A stretch of DNA of 44,120 nt, from contig CAYFPO010000019.1 in the NCBI GenBank assembly GCA_964345035.1, positions 1 to 44,120 on the forward strand. Direction: 5' to 3'. Each line of letters opens with the position of its first letter. Position 1 is the stretch's first letter. Made by a program: the position numbers and the translations under genes. The stretch is from CAYFPO01 sp964345035. Its GTDB lineage: Bacteria; Fidelibacterota; Marinisomatia; SCGC-AAA003-L08; GCA-002704045. Below the pieces are notes generated by a model. It saw nothing but the letters and a program-made list of their open reading frames with translations. It was not told where the DNA came from and searched no databases. Below are positions 36,546 through 44,102 of this stretch, piece after piece.

Positions 36546-36735
36546 TCCCTGCATTTTCGAGATATTTTTTTATAAAGTTGTCAACATTATCCCCCGGTGG
36601 GACACCAACCATTTCTTCATTAAACCGAATACCATTGGTTGTTTTTGATCTATTAGTTCTAACAATTTTCAGGTATGTTCTACCTTCAGCTGAACTTTTT
36701 TTAACTTTATCTCCAAAACCCTGTTTTTTAGCCAT
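36538..36735 (-). CDS. Small basic protein, possibly DUF4295/bL38-like ribosomal protein
   Basis: A 65-aa lysine-rich protein with a very good ribosome binding site (CAGGAG, six bases before ATG 36733-36735). The pattern MAKK ... KIVRTNRSKTTNG-RFNEEMV ... VDNFIKKYL recalls the short Bacteroidota family DUF4295, reported as ribosomal protein bL38 (MAKK start, a KMVKS-KTG-TF-E stretch and a C-terminal F-L-K-K). The resemblance is from memory and is only partial; this protein is about 15 residues longer. It lies 18 bases downstream of the diguanylate cyclase gene and ends inside a strong terminator, so it may be a separately expressed, highly translated gene. Function not established. Confidence 0.65.
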   Translation of the reverse strand: MAKKQGFGDKVKKSSAEGRTYLKIVRTNRSKTTNGIRFNEEMVGVPPGDNVDNFIKKYLENAGKK

Positions 36736-36753
36736 TTTTTCTCCTGTGTTAAG

Positions 36754-37434
36754 TTATCTTATACAATTTCTGCCGGTCTTCTTGGCTTGATACATTGCAT
36801 CATCTGCATACTTTATAAATCCATCCAAATCTTTTGAATCTTTTGGATATTCTGCCATTCCAATACTAATTGTCATTTTTTCACTTATTTTCCCATCTGT
36901 ATATTTATGATCTTCAATCTGACTGCGTATACGATCTGCAGTATTAAAGCAGTCATCTTTCTTAGCATTGACAAGAAGGACACAAAATTCTTCACCACCA
37001 TACCTGGAGACAATATCAATATTCCTCACATTCTGTTCAATAATCTTACATGTTTCTTTCAGGACAAAATCTCCAAACAGGTGACCGTATGTGTCATTTA
37101 TTCTTTTAAATTTATCTAAATCCAGAAACAACAATGTAATTGAATTCTTATACCTGTTTGATCTTTCAATTTCTTCTGCTAACCTTTTTTTAAAAAATTT
37201 ATAATTCAGCAATCCAGTCATTCCATCATGCATTGCCTGGTTTTTCAGTTCTTTTAATACAGTGCTCATTTGTGTTTCAGCATTTCTTGAAACCAACAAG
37301 CCAATTAAACCAAATAGAATTCCTGTACCGAGTACTGCATTAGTCGGAATTATCTCGGACATTAATGCACCAATGCTCAAGATTACTAACAATAAAAACA
37401 ACCCCGATATTGCCTTAGAATATTGTTTATTCAT
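36754..37434 (-). CDS. Membrane-bound diguanylate cyclase (GGDEF protein) with I-site
   Basis: Makes cyclic di-GMP from two GTP. Two hydrophobic helices (about 9-27 and 33-50) anchor the protein, followed by a short linker and the GGDEF domain (about 66-226). The active-site motif is GGEEF at 147-151, LDLDKFKRINDTYGH (105-119) contributes metal and nucleotide ligands, and the inhibitory I-site RNID is at 138-141, exactly five residues before the active site, so product inhibition is expected. No sensory domain other than the membrane segments is visible. The frame can be extended one codon to a TTG, but ATG 37432-37434 is the natural start. About 130 bases separate it from the anti-sigma gene, so it likely has its own promoter. 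No PilZ or EAL partner lies in the window. Confidence 0.94.
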   Translation of the reverse strand: MNKQYSKAISGLFLLLVILSIGALMSEIIPTNAVLGTGILFGLIGLLVSRNAETQMSTVLKELKNQAMHDGMTGLLNYKFFKKRLAEEIERSNRYKNSITLLFLDLDKFKRINDTYGHLFGDFVLKETCKIIEQNVRNIDIVSRYGGEEFCVLLVNAKKDDCFNTADRIRSQIEDHKYTDGKISEKMTISIGMAEYPKDSKDLDGFIKYADDAMYQAKKTGRNCIR

Positions 37435-37565
37435 CAATTTAATAAATTAGGGAGTATAATATATTAATACCAAACCGTGAAAATTAAATTCAATGGCAGA
37501 AAAATATAAAGGATTAATTATATTAAAGGAAAAGTAGTTTTTTTAGGGTTTTCAGCAGATTTTGG

Positions 37566-38114
37566 TCAATTTGGTGAGTTTACCATCAATAATTTTTCAG
37601 TATTCTGATGGGAGTTTTTAGTATATTCAAATGTGGATATGGAATCGTCAATCATTTCACCTTCTTCACCTGCAAGAAATATCGGCATTTTTGAATCAAC
37701 CGGATCTTTTGGAGCCGTTTGGCTTTTGGTAATTGTATTCAAATTAATATCCGGTTGGTGATCAATATTGAATAACAGAATTGATGAAATTGTCAAAACA
37801 GCCAATGCACATACAGCGCCTAATGCATATACCGGTTCTAAACCAAATGGTTTAAATTGTGAGATTCTCTCCCATAATGGAGTTTTTGAATTTTCAATGG
37901 TTTGGATTTTCTTTTCAAGATTATGAAAGAAATTTTTTGATGTTTTATAATTCGGTATTTGTGTCATTGCTTTCAATGTGGACTTTATTTTATTTAATTT
38001 TTCAATGCAGATTTCACAAATATTTTTATGTTCTGTGAATTGAGTTCTTTCTGATTGTTTCAATTCACCATCTATGTAAGCTGATATTTTGGATTCAAAT
38101 TCGTAACAATTCAT
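37566..38114 (-). CDS. Anti-sigma factor with zinc-finger (ZAS/zf-HC2) domain
   Basis: Membrane-spanning anti-sigma factor that probably holds the adjacent ECF sigma factor inactive. The N-terminal zinc-binding anti-sigma motif is His29-x3-Cys33-x2-Cys36 (with a further cysteine at residue 3), preceded by ISAYIDGELKQSE, which is typical of the ZAS fold. One membrane helix lies at about 94-116, followed by an extracytoplasmic tail of about 65 residues with low complexity. The ATG follows the sigma gene stop directly. Its signal and its release mechanism (proteolysis or redox loss of zinc) cannot be told from sequence. The length is 182 aa. Confidence 0.9.
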   Translation of the reverse strand: MNCYEFESKISAYIDGELKQSERTQFTEHKNICEICIEKLNKIKSTLKAMTQIPNYKTSKNFFHNLEKKIQTIENSKTPLWERISQFKPFGLEPVYALGAVCALAVLTISSILLFNIDHQPDINLNTITKSQTAPKDPVDSKMPIFLAGEEGEMIDDSISTFEYTKNSHQNTEKLLMVNSPN

Positions 38115-38696
38115 TCAGTATCTTTTTTCTCCTTTACTTTTTAGTAATTGCTGTAACTTAAGTCTTCCTCTATTAATTCTGGATTTAACTGTTCCAAGGG
38201 GAACAGTGACGATTTTACTAATCTCTTCATAAGAAAGTTCCTGAATATCTCGCAGAATAATAACCGTTCTGAAATCATTCGGTAATTCATTCAGAGCAGC
38301 CTGGATATTCTGTTCTAGATTTCTGGAGTGGATATCTTCATCTGGTCCGGCTTCCGCACTGGTAATTACAAATTCCCTGTCGTCATAGCTCAAATCAGTG
38401 ACGGAAAAGGTTCTTCTTCTTTTTAATTTTCTCAGTTCAGTTTTTGCAAGGTTGCCTGCAATAGTATATAACCATGTGGAAAATTTAGCGATTTCCTTAT
38501 ATGAATGTTTATGTGTGTATAATTTTAAAAATGTATCCTGGGTTAGATCTTCTGCTTTATCCAAATCATTTAAAAACCGGTAGATAAAGTTCAAAAGGCG
38601 ATCCTTATATCTGTGTACAATCTGGTTAAATGCGCCCACATCTCCACCCTGGAATTTTGCAATCAGTTCCTCATCAGTAAATTCGTAATCAGGCAT
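38115..38696 (-). CDS. ECF (RpoE-like) RNA polymerase sigma factor
   Basis: Extracytoplasmic-function sigma factor. Region 2 (about 12-90) has the FNQIVHRYKDRLLNFIYRFL start, DLTQDTFLKLY, and FSTWLYTIAGNLAKTELRK, which contact core and -10 DNA; region 4 (about 130-185) has LPNDFRTVIILRDIQELSYEEIS and the helix-turn-helix VPLGTVKSRINRGRLKLQQLL for the -35 box. The 193-aa length is normal. Its ATG is eight bases inside holA, after AAAGGA, so it is co-translated with the pgeF-uppP-holA genes; the anti-sigma gene follows at once. Its target promoters are not identifiable here. Confidence 0.95.
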   Translation of the reverse strand: MPDYEFTDEELIAKFQGGDVGAFNQIVHRYKDRLLNFIYRFLNDLDKAEDLTQDTFLKLYTHKHSYKEIAKFSTWLYTIAGNLAKTELRKLKRRRTFSVTDLSYDDREFVITSAEAGPDEDIHSRNLEQNIQAALNELPNDFRTVIILRDIQELSYEEISKIVTVPLGTVKSRINRGRLKLQQLLKSKGEKRY

Positions 38697-39672
38697 AAAT
38701 TCCTTTGCAGATTCCCGAAAATAACGGGTGAAATAGTAACTTATCTTTTAATGAGGTGGTTTTTAAATACATATCAATTTTCCTTAATCGGAGCAGTATA
38801 TTTTCTAATTCGATTTTACCATATTTATTCAAATATCCTGCAGCCCGGCTTTTGATTATTTTATTAAAGTAAAAACTATATCCGGGGGAGTTGTTAGAAA
38901 TCTTCATATTATAAATCATTCTGTAAAATTCTGACAGTTGTATTACAATTTGTATTGTAGATAATCCATGCTCAATAATTGAATCGAAAACTATTATTGA
39001 TTTTTGCAGACGTTTTGTTCCCAGATTATCTAATAGATTCCACATAAAGAATTCTCTCATGTCTTCCACTTCGGAGAGATAACTTTTTAAATCCAGTTGT
39101 TTAGCACCTCCCTGCATGAGTGATATCTTTTCTATTTCATTCACAACTGAAGCAATAGAATCACCATATATTTCAATGATTTTGTCTAAATCCTTGTCGT
39201 CAACTTTGAATTCTTTCAAACTCAGAATATATTGTGCCCATTCCTTTATTTTATTTTCAAAAGGAGGTGATACATTCACCGGTTCAGCAGTTTTTTTAAT
39301 TTTATCCAGAAATTTACTTTTTGAGGTGAAATCTTCATCAATGAGTATGAGACAAATGTTTGGGTCCGGTGACTTCAGGTATTGTAGAAAATCATCCTGA
39401 TTGGATTTCAGTTTTTTAATTTCTCTCACAATAAATGTTCTTTTAGACACAAAAAGACTGCCTTCATACAAATCACTTATGAGAGTTTGGGTGGAATCCA
39501 TATCCATGGAATAGTGTTTCTTTTCTCCATTCCCATTCAGGAAATTGGCTGAGATTTCTTTTAAGATAAAATCCTGCAGAAAAGCATCTGAACCATGAAG
39601 AAAATAAATCGGGGCAATTTCTCCAGCACGAATCCTATGGACAATCTGCCTGAATGTTACCGGTTTAGCCAT
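38689..39672 (-). CDS. holA: DNA polymerase III delta subunit HolA
   Basis: Clamp-loader subunit that opens the beta sliding clamp. The N-terminal part has the typical IAPIYFLHGSDAFLQDFILKEI (about 19-40), SDLYEGSLFVSKRTFIVREI in domain I (clamp-binding region), and CLILIDEDF; domains II and III follow with QLDLKSYLSEVEDMREFFMWNLLDNLG. The 327-aa length is normal. The protein is divergent, as delta subunits usually are, but the pattern is clear. The ATG is one base after the uppP stop, and the last eight bases overlap the sigma gene. Confidence 0.93.
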   Translation of the reverse strand: MAKPVTFRQIVHRIRAGEIAPIYFLHGSDAFLQDFILKEISANFLNGNGEKKHYSMDMDSTQTLISDLYEGSLFVSKRTFIVREIKKLKSNQDDFLQYLKSPDPNICLILIDEDFTSKSKFLDKIKKTAEPVNVSPPFENKIKEWAQYILSLKEFKVDDKDLDKIIEIYGDSIASVVNEIEKISLMQGGAKQLDLKSYLSEVEDMREFFMWNLLDNLGTKRLQKSIIVFDSIIEHGLSTIQIVIQLSEFYRMIYNMKISNNSPGYSFYFNKIIKSRAAGYLNKYGKIELENILLRLRKIDMYLKTTSLKDKLLFHPLFSGICKGIYA

Positions 39673-39673
39673 A

Positions 39674-40450
39674 TTAAATATAGGTATATCCCATGGTCAG
39701 GATTCCTATTCCCCAGCAGTAAATTGCAAACATCCAGAATTTTTTCTGAGTAATAATTCTCAATAATACTTTGATTGCTAAAATACCGCCGATAAAAGCG
39801 CTGAAAAATCCCAGGACTACGGGACCAGTATTCAAATTTGCAAGATTTGCAAGATTCTGTAATTCAAGAACGCCCGCTCCAAATAAAACAGGGATAGCCA
39901 GAAAAAAGGAAAACTTTGCTGCTTCTTTGTGCTGCACTCCGCACAATAATGCAGCAGCGATAGTTACACCTGATCTGGATATTCCCGGGATTACAGCAAA
40001 TGCCTGGGCTGTTCCAATCAACATTACGGTTGACCATGTAATTGGGTTATTCTCAGAATTTATTTTCCGTGTGGAAAAAAGTATTCCGCCGGTGAATAAC
40101 AATGCAATGGATACATATTGAATATTGTTAAAAAATCCTGTTATGTGTGATTTAAACAGTAATCCAAATATTACTGCAGGAATGGTTGCACCGGCCAGTT
40201 GAACTATATACCTTCCGGCTGCAGTATTTTTTTTTAATACCGCATTTCCGATCAAATCTTTCAGATCAAACCGGTAATAGTAAATTATACTCAGTAATGT
40301 CCCAAGATGGAGTAAAATTTCCATAGTGATTTCCGATGATTCTACCCCGAGAATTTCCTGCCCTATTACCAAATGCCCCGAACTGCTGATTGGCAAAAAT
40401 TCTGTAGCTGCCTGAATGAATCCCAGTATTAAACTTTCGAGATATGTCAC
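39674..40450 (-). CDS. uppP: Undecaprenyl-diphosphate phosphatase UppP (BacA)
   Basis: Integral membrane phosphatase that regenerates undecaprenyl phosphate, the carrier used by MraY and other glycan pathways in this window, on the periplasmic side; overproduction confers bacitracin resistance in other bacteria. The two catalytic motifs are AATEFLPISSSGHL (near the N-terminus, with the essential Glu and Ser) and PGISRSGVTI (with the essential Arg), and about eight hydrophobic helices are visible. The longest frame reaches 40516, but that lies inside pgeF. The GTG at 40448-40450, overlapping the pgeF TGA (GTGA), gives MTYLESLILGFIQAATEFLP, the usual N-terminus, and 258 aa. Confidence 0.95.
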   Translation of the reverse strand: MTYLESLILGFIQAATEFLPISSSGHLVIGQEILGVESSEITMEILLHLGTLLSIIYYYRFDLKDLIGNAVLKKNTAAGRYIVQLAGATIPAVIFGLLFKSHITGFFNNIQYVSIALLFTGGILFSTRKINSENNPITWSTVMLIGTAQAFAVIPGISRSGVTIAAALLCGVQHKEAAKFSFFLAIPVLFGAGVLELQNLANLANLNTGPVVLGFFSAFIGGILAIKVLLRIITQKKFWMFAIYCWGIGILTMGYTYI

Positions 40451-41127
40451 TTCAGATTTCCAAATAGAGCAATCATTCTCCCTGCCTTGCTGCCGTCTTT
40501 GCGGTAGCTGTGGCAATCATCCGTTTCAAATGTGCATAGTTTTGATCTTTGTATATTGGATTGTGGTATTCCACCTTCCATTAAATCTAAGATGATCTGC
40601 TTATGCAGACCCACTTTCCATTTTCCATTTTTTAGGTCAATTTTAGCATTTGGATGGAATTTTTCTCCTACTTCTTCACCCACTTCATAGCAGCAGATAC
40701 CAATGGCAGGACCCAGAAATATCTGTATATTGTCGGGGTTTGAACCAATTCCTTTCATCAGTTCCACAGCATTGTTCATAATCTTTCCGGAAGTCCCCTT
40801 CCAGCCGGAATGAACCAAGCCTATTACACCAAGTTTCTCATCGGTTAAATAGACAGGAACACAATCAGCTGTTTTAAGTGTGAGTATAATTTCCGGATTG
40901 TCGGTTATCAGACCATCTGCACCGGAATAGGTTCCGGGTGATCCTGCAAATTCCACCACTGTGAAATGGACTTGCTCCGGTATGGCAAGGTCTTTCTTAG
41001 TTTTACCAAATTCTCCTGCAAATGAGAGTACATCACCATTATATGATTTTTTACTTAATACAGCAGAAGTTTTTGAGGTGAATTGAGGTGAGAAATTAAA
41101 GAAATCTTTGATAGTTTCAAAATCTCC
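40447..41127 (-). CDS. pgeF: Peptidoglycan editing factor PgeF (laccase-domain / YfiH family), start codon missing or altered
   Basis: Cu-oxidase_4 (DUF152) protein; the E. coli member removes wrongly incorporated L-serine stem peptides from murein precursors, and other members have purine nucleoside activities. Key motifs are EQVHFTVV, TLKTADCVPVYL (catalytic-type Cys), VHSGWKGT (His) and GICCYEVG, with TFETDDCHSYR near the end. The open frame runs to 41127 and codes for a plausible N-terminus (FFNFSPQFTSKTSAVLS), but no ATG, GTG or TTG exists before GTG 40957-40959, which would delete EQVH. The candidate start, TTG 41118-41120, overlaps the hsdR stop as TTGA and follows AAGGAG, but is in another frame, ending after 21 codons. 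Either a one-base deletion, an ATC start (41110-41112), or a sequencing error is involved; hsdR acquisition may have caused it. Confidence 0.85.
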   Translation of the reverse strand, partial: GDFETIKDFFNFSPQFTSKTSAVLSKKSYNGDVLSFAGEFGKTKKDLAIPEQVHFTVVEFAGSPGTYSGADGLITDNPEIILTLKTADCVPVYLTDEKLGVIGLVHSGWKGTSGKIMNNAVELMKGIGSNPDNIQIFLGPAIGICCYEVGEEVGEKFHPNAKIDLKNGKWKVGLHKQIILDLMEGGIPQSNIQRSKLCTFETDDCHSYRKDGSKAGRMIALFGNLK

Positions 41128-44062
41128 TTAAATAACTTTCATACAATCTATCCTTAAGATACTTATTCCGTTTCTTTTCTTTCAGTTTGTTATAGAAATT
41201 CATATCCCTATCAACCAAACTTAATAAATACTTTTCAAAAAACTTATCAAAGACAAACCGTTTGTTGGTGTCTGTGTTATCACCTTCGTGTATTTTCTGT
41301 AGTTCTTCATCTTCCTTTAAACTTTGATCTAATCTACGAATATTTATCTTATCATCATCTGTTAAATCACTGCCAAAGTTTTCATTTAACATTTGAACAA
41401 TATGGGATAGAAAATCCAATGGGTCATCTGATATACTTCCTATATCTGTGGATATCGGTTCTAACTCACCATATTTACCTTCCAACTCAATTTTGGATGT
41501 GTGTTTCTTCTCAATTCTGAAATATTCCAAATCAACATAAGAGAATACATCTGTTAATCTTTCTCTTGGTCTTTTGGGAAGTTTCTTATTCAGAAACCGA
41601 AGGAAGATATACAGCTTTTCAAGGTTAATATCTTTGAAAGTGATGATTTGGGATACATACCCATACAGTCTAATAAAACTTTGAATCTGATGACGAAATT
41701 CTTCCCTTTCATCTTCAGCCAATTCTCTCCAATCATTTACAACTGTATCCAATATGGGTTGGAGTTCTTCATCGGGGATTCTTTCATCATAAAACTTTTC
41801 TACTAACAGACTGACTGTTTCATCTTGGAATAGATTAAACTCTTTAATCTGTTGTTCAATGGTATAGAGTTTATCGGGGTCAGTTTCTTCTACAAGTATT
41901 GTTCCTTGATAATAAGGTTGGAATGAATCCTGAATAATCTTGGGTTTATTTACGAAGTCCAACACAAAGGTATCTGTTTTCCCTCTCATTGACCGGTTCA
42001 ATCTTGATAGTGTTTGAACACATTGTAATCCTTGTAATCTTTTATCTACATACATTGTATGGAGTAGTGGTTCGTCAAACCCGGTTTGAAACTTATCACA
42101 GACAATTAAGAGTCTGAATTTTGGGTCTTTAAAATTGTCTTGAGTTTGTTTTTCAGAAAAGCCGTTCATTGAAGATTCTGTATAATCCTTACCGCTACCT
42201 GTATCGTGAACCGTTCCACTAAATCCAACTAAACACCCATAAGGTAATCCCAACTCCTTCATCTGTTTATCTAATTCAAGTTTGAATTTGACACAGTGTA
42301 ATCTTGACCTAACAACCACCATTCCACGACTTTTACCACTCATCTTCTTGGAAGTATTATTAATGAAATGTTCCAATATAATTTTGGATTTCTCTGTGAT
42401 GGTGTGGGGTTGAATATCCACCCAACTCACCAACATCTTTTTTACTCTACTTGACGGTAACTCTTTATCTTCCTCAATTTTTTTGTTCAGTTTGAAATAC
42501 CGTTCATAGGTGGTGTAATTCTGTAATACATCAAGGGTGAATCCTTCATAAATACTCTGTTCCATTGAGTAAGTGTCAAAGGATTTAAACTGTCCATTCT
42601 TATTCTTTCTTCCAAAGATTTCCAATGTTTTGTTCTTGGGAGTTCCACTAAATCCGAAATAGGAAATATGGTTTTGTTTCCCTCTTGAAATAATTTGAGT
42701 TAAAATCTTCTGTTCGTAGTCCGTTAAATCATCTCTGTCTTCACCTTCCTGGTATTCATCCAAAACTGATTTAGACAAACTCATTTTCAAGTGTTTGGAA
42801 GTCTCACCGCTTTGGGAGGAATGAACCTCATCAATGATGACTCCAAAGTTTTTACTTTTAAGTTTTGATATGGATTCAGATATGACCGGAAATTTCTGAA
42901 CGGTAGTCACAATAATGGTTTTACCAACTTCAAGAAATTCTTTTAATTGTTGGGAATCAACATCAACAGGATTCACCACACCTTTGGTCTGTTCCAACTG
43001 TTTGATTGTATCTCTAATCTGTTTATCTAATATCCGTCTGTCAGTTACCACAATAATTGAATCAAACATTCTATTGGTGTCATCGGTATTTCTGTATAGA
43101 GATGATAAGAGATGGGATAACCAACCGATGGAAAGTGATTTTCCACTACCAGTTGTGTGTTGAATCAAATAATTATTACCAACACCTTCCGCAATAACTG
43201 ATTCCTTCAACTTTTTTATGACTTTCAATTGATGGAATCTTGGGAAAATGAGAATATCCGATTTCTTATCCACCACTTTACCGGCTTTTGAATCAAAAAC
43301 TTTCTCTGTTTGATGACTGATATGGACAAAGTTTTCAATCAAATCCAACATACTGTTGGGTTGGAGAATATCTTCCCATAGATAATGGGTTTTGTGTCCA
43401 ACAGGATTGACGGGATTCTCAATGTCTTTGTTGTAGGGAAGAAATCGTGTTTTACCACCCATCAACCGTGTGGTCATTGACACCTTTTCATTCCCAACAG
43501 AGAAATAAACAAGATTCCGTTTGAATCTGAACAATGGTTCTTTGGGGTCTCTGTCATACTTCCATTGTTTCTCACCGTCAATTTGATTCTGACCAGTTAG
43601 TGTGTTTTTCAGTTCTATCATCACGATTGGGATTCCGTTAATGAAGATTCCCATATCAATGGAGTTCTCATTTTTCAGAGAGTATTTCAGTTGACGGATG
43701 ACGGTGAAACGATTCTGTTTGTATAAATCTTTATGTTCGGGATTCAACCCACTCTTGGGTTGGAAATACACCAACTTGAATTCACACCCTCTTGTTTTCA
43801 CACCCTTTCTTAATACATCAATCACACCACGACTCTCTATTTCGGTGGAAACTTTTTTAATCAGTTTGGATTCTGTTTCTGTTCCAAATTGATGTTCAAG
43901 TTTTTCAAGGGTTTTGGGTTGGGTTTCCTGGATGAACCCAATCAGTTGGGTGGGGTTTAGACAGAGAGTTTTATCATAGATGGATGGGTCGGATGAAGTG
44001 TAACCACTATTGACAAGTGATTCCTCTATGTGTTCTTCAAAGTCTTGTTCTGTGTAGCTCAT
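41117..44062 (-). CDS. hsdR: Type I restriction-modification system endonuclease subunit HsdR
   Basis: Motor and nuclease subunit of a type I restriction enzyme; with HsdM and HsdS it translocates and cuts unmethylated DNA. The N-terminal nuclease domain has a PD-(D/E)xK-type site (Asp136 in SIDMGIFING, then E150-L-K152). The helicase motor follows with Walker A HTTGSGKS (302-309), the DEVH box (411-414), GFSGTP and, further on, CDKFQTGFDEPLLHTMYVDKRL and QTLSRLNR; a C-terminal helical region of about 250 residues ends it. The start is ATG 44060-44062; the frame can be extended three codons to TTG 44071. The length is 981 aa. hsdM and hsdS are not in the window but could lie beyond 44120. All key motifs are intact, so the gene looks functional. 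It ends on the pgeF ribosome binding site. Confidence 0.95.
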   Translation of the reverse strand: MSYTEQDFEEHIEESLVNSGYTSSDPSIYDKTLCLNPTQLIGFIQETQPKTLEKLEHQFGTETESKLIKKVSTEIESRGVIDVLRKGVKTRGCEFKLVYFQPKSGLNPEHKDLYKQNRFTVIRQLKYSLKNENSIDMGIFINGIPIVMIELKNTLTGQNQIDGEKQWKYDRDPKEPLFRFKRNLVYFSVGNEKVSMTTRLMGGKTRFLPYNKDIENPVNPVGHKTHYLWEDILQPNSMLDLIENFVHISHQTEKVFDSKAGKVVDKKSDILIFPRFHQLKVIKKLKESVIAEGVGNNYLIQHTTGSGKSLSIGWLSHLLSSLYRNTDDTNRMFDSIIVVTDRRILDKQIRDTIKQLEQTKGVVNPVDVDSQQLKEFLEVGKTIIVTTVQKFPVISESISKLKSKNFGVIIDEVHSSQSGETSKHLKMSLSKSVLDEYQEGEDRDDLTDYEQKILTQIISRGKQNHISYFGFSGTPKNKTLEIFGRKNKNGQFKSFDTYSMEQSIYEGFTLDVLQNYTTYERYFKLNKKIEEDKELPSSRVKKMLVSWVDIQPHTITEKSKIILEHFINNTSKKMSGKSRGMVVVRSRLHCVKFKLELDKQMKELGLPYGCLVGFSGTVHDTGSGKDYTESSMNGFSEKQTQDNFKDPKFRLLIVCDKFQTGFDEPLLHTMYVDKRLQGLQCVQTLSRLNRSMRGKTDTFVLDFVNKPKIIQDSFQPYYQGTILVEETDPDKLYTIEQQIKEFNLFQDETVSLLVEKFYDERIPDEELQPILDTVVNDWRELAEDEREEFRHQIQSFIRLYGYVSQIITFKDINLEKLYIFLRFLNKKLPKRPRERLTDVFSYVDLEYFRIEKKHTSKIELEGKYGELEPISTDIGSISDDPLDFLSHIVQMLNENFGSDLTDDDKINIRRLDQSLKEDEELQKIHEGDNTDTNKRFVFDKFFEKYLLSLVDRDMNFYNKLKEKKRNKYLKDRLYESYLRRF

Positions 44063-44086
44063 TTGTCTCAATCTTTACTTTTCATA

Positions 44087-44102
44087 AACCGTTAAAACGG
44101 TT
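44087..44102. repeat. Short inverted repeat upstream of hsdR
   Basis: AACCGTT (44087-44093) and AACGGTT (44096-44102) form a 7-bp inverted repeat with a two-base spacer, about 25 bases upstream of the hsdR ATG. It could be an operator, part of a weak hairpin ending an upstream gene, or incidental. A possible end of an upstream minus-strand frame (stop at 44075-44077) also lies here, but it is too short to identify. Confidence 0.3.

Noticed and set aside
40451..40516. N-terminal extension of UppP (22 residues)
   Set aside because: It lies wholly within pgeF, is unlike UppP N-termini, and a GTG start overlapping the pgeF stop gives the expected protein.
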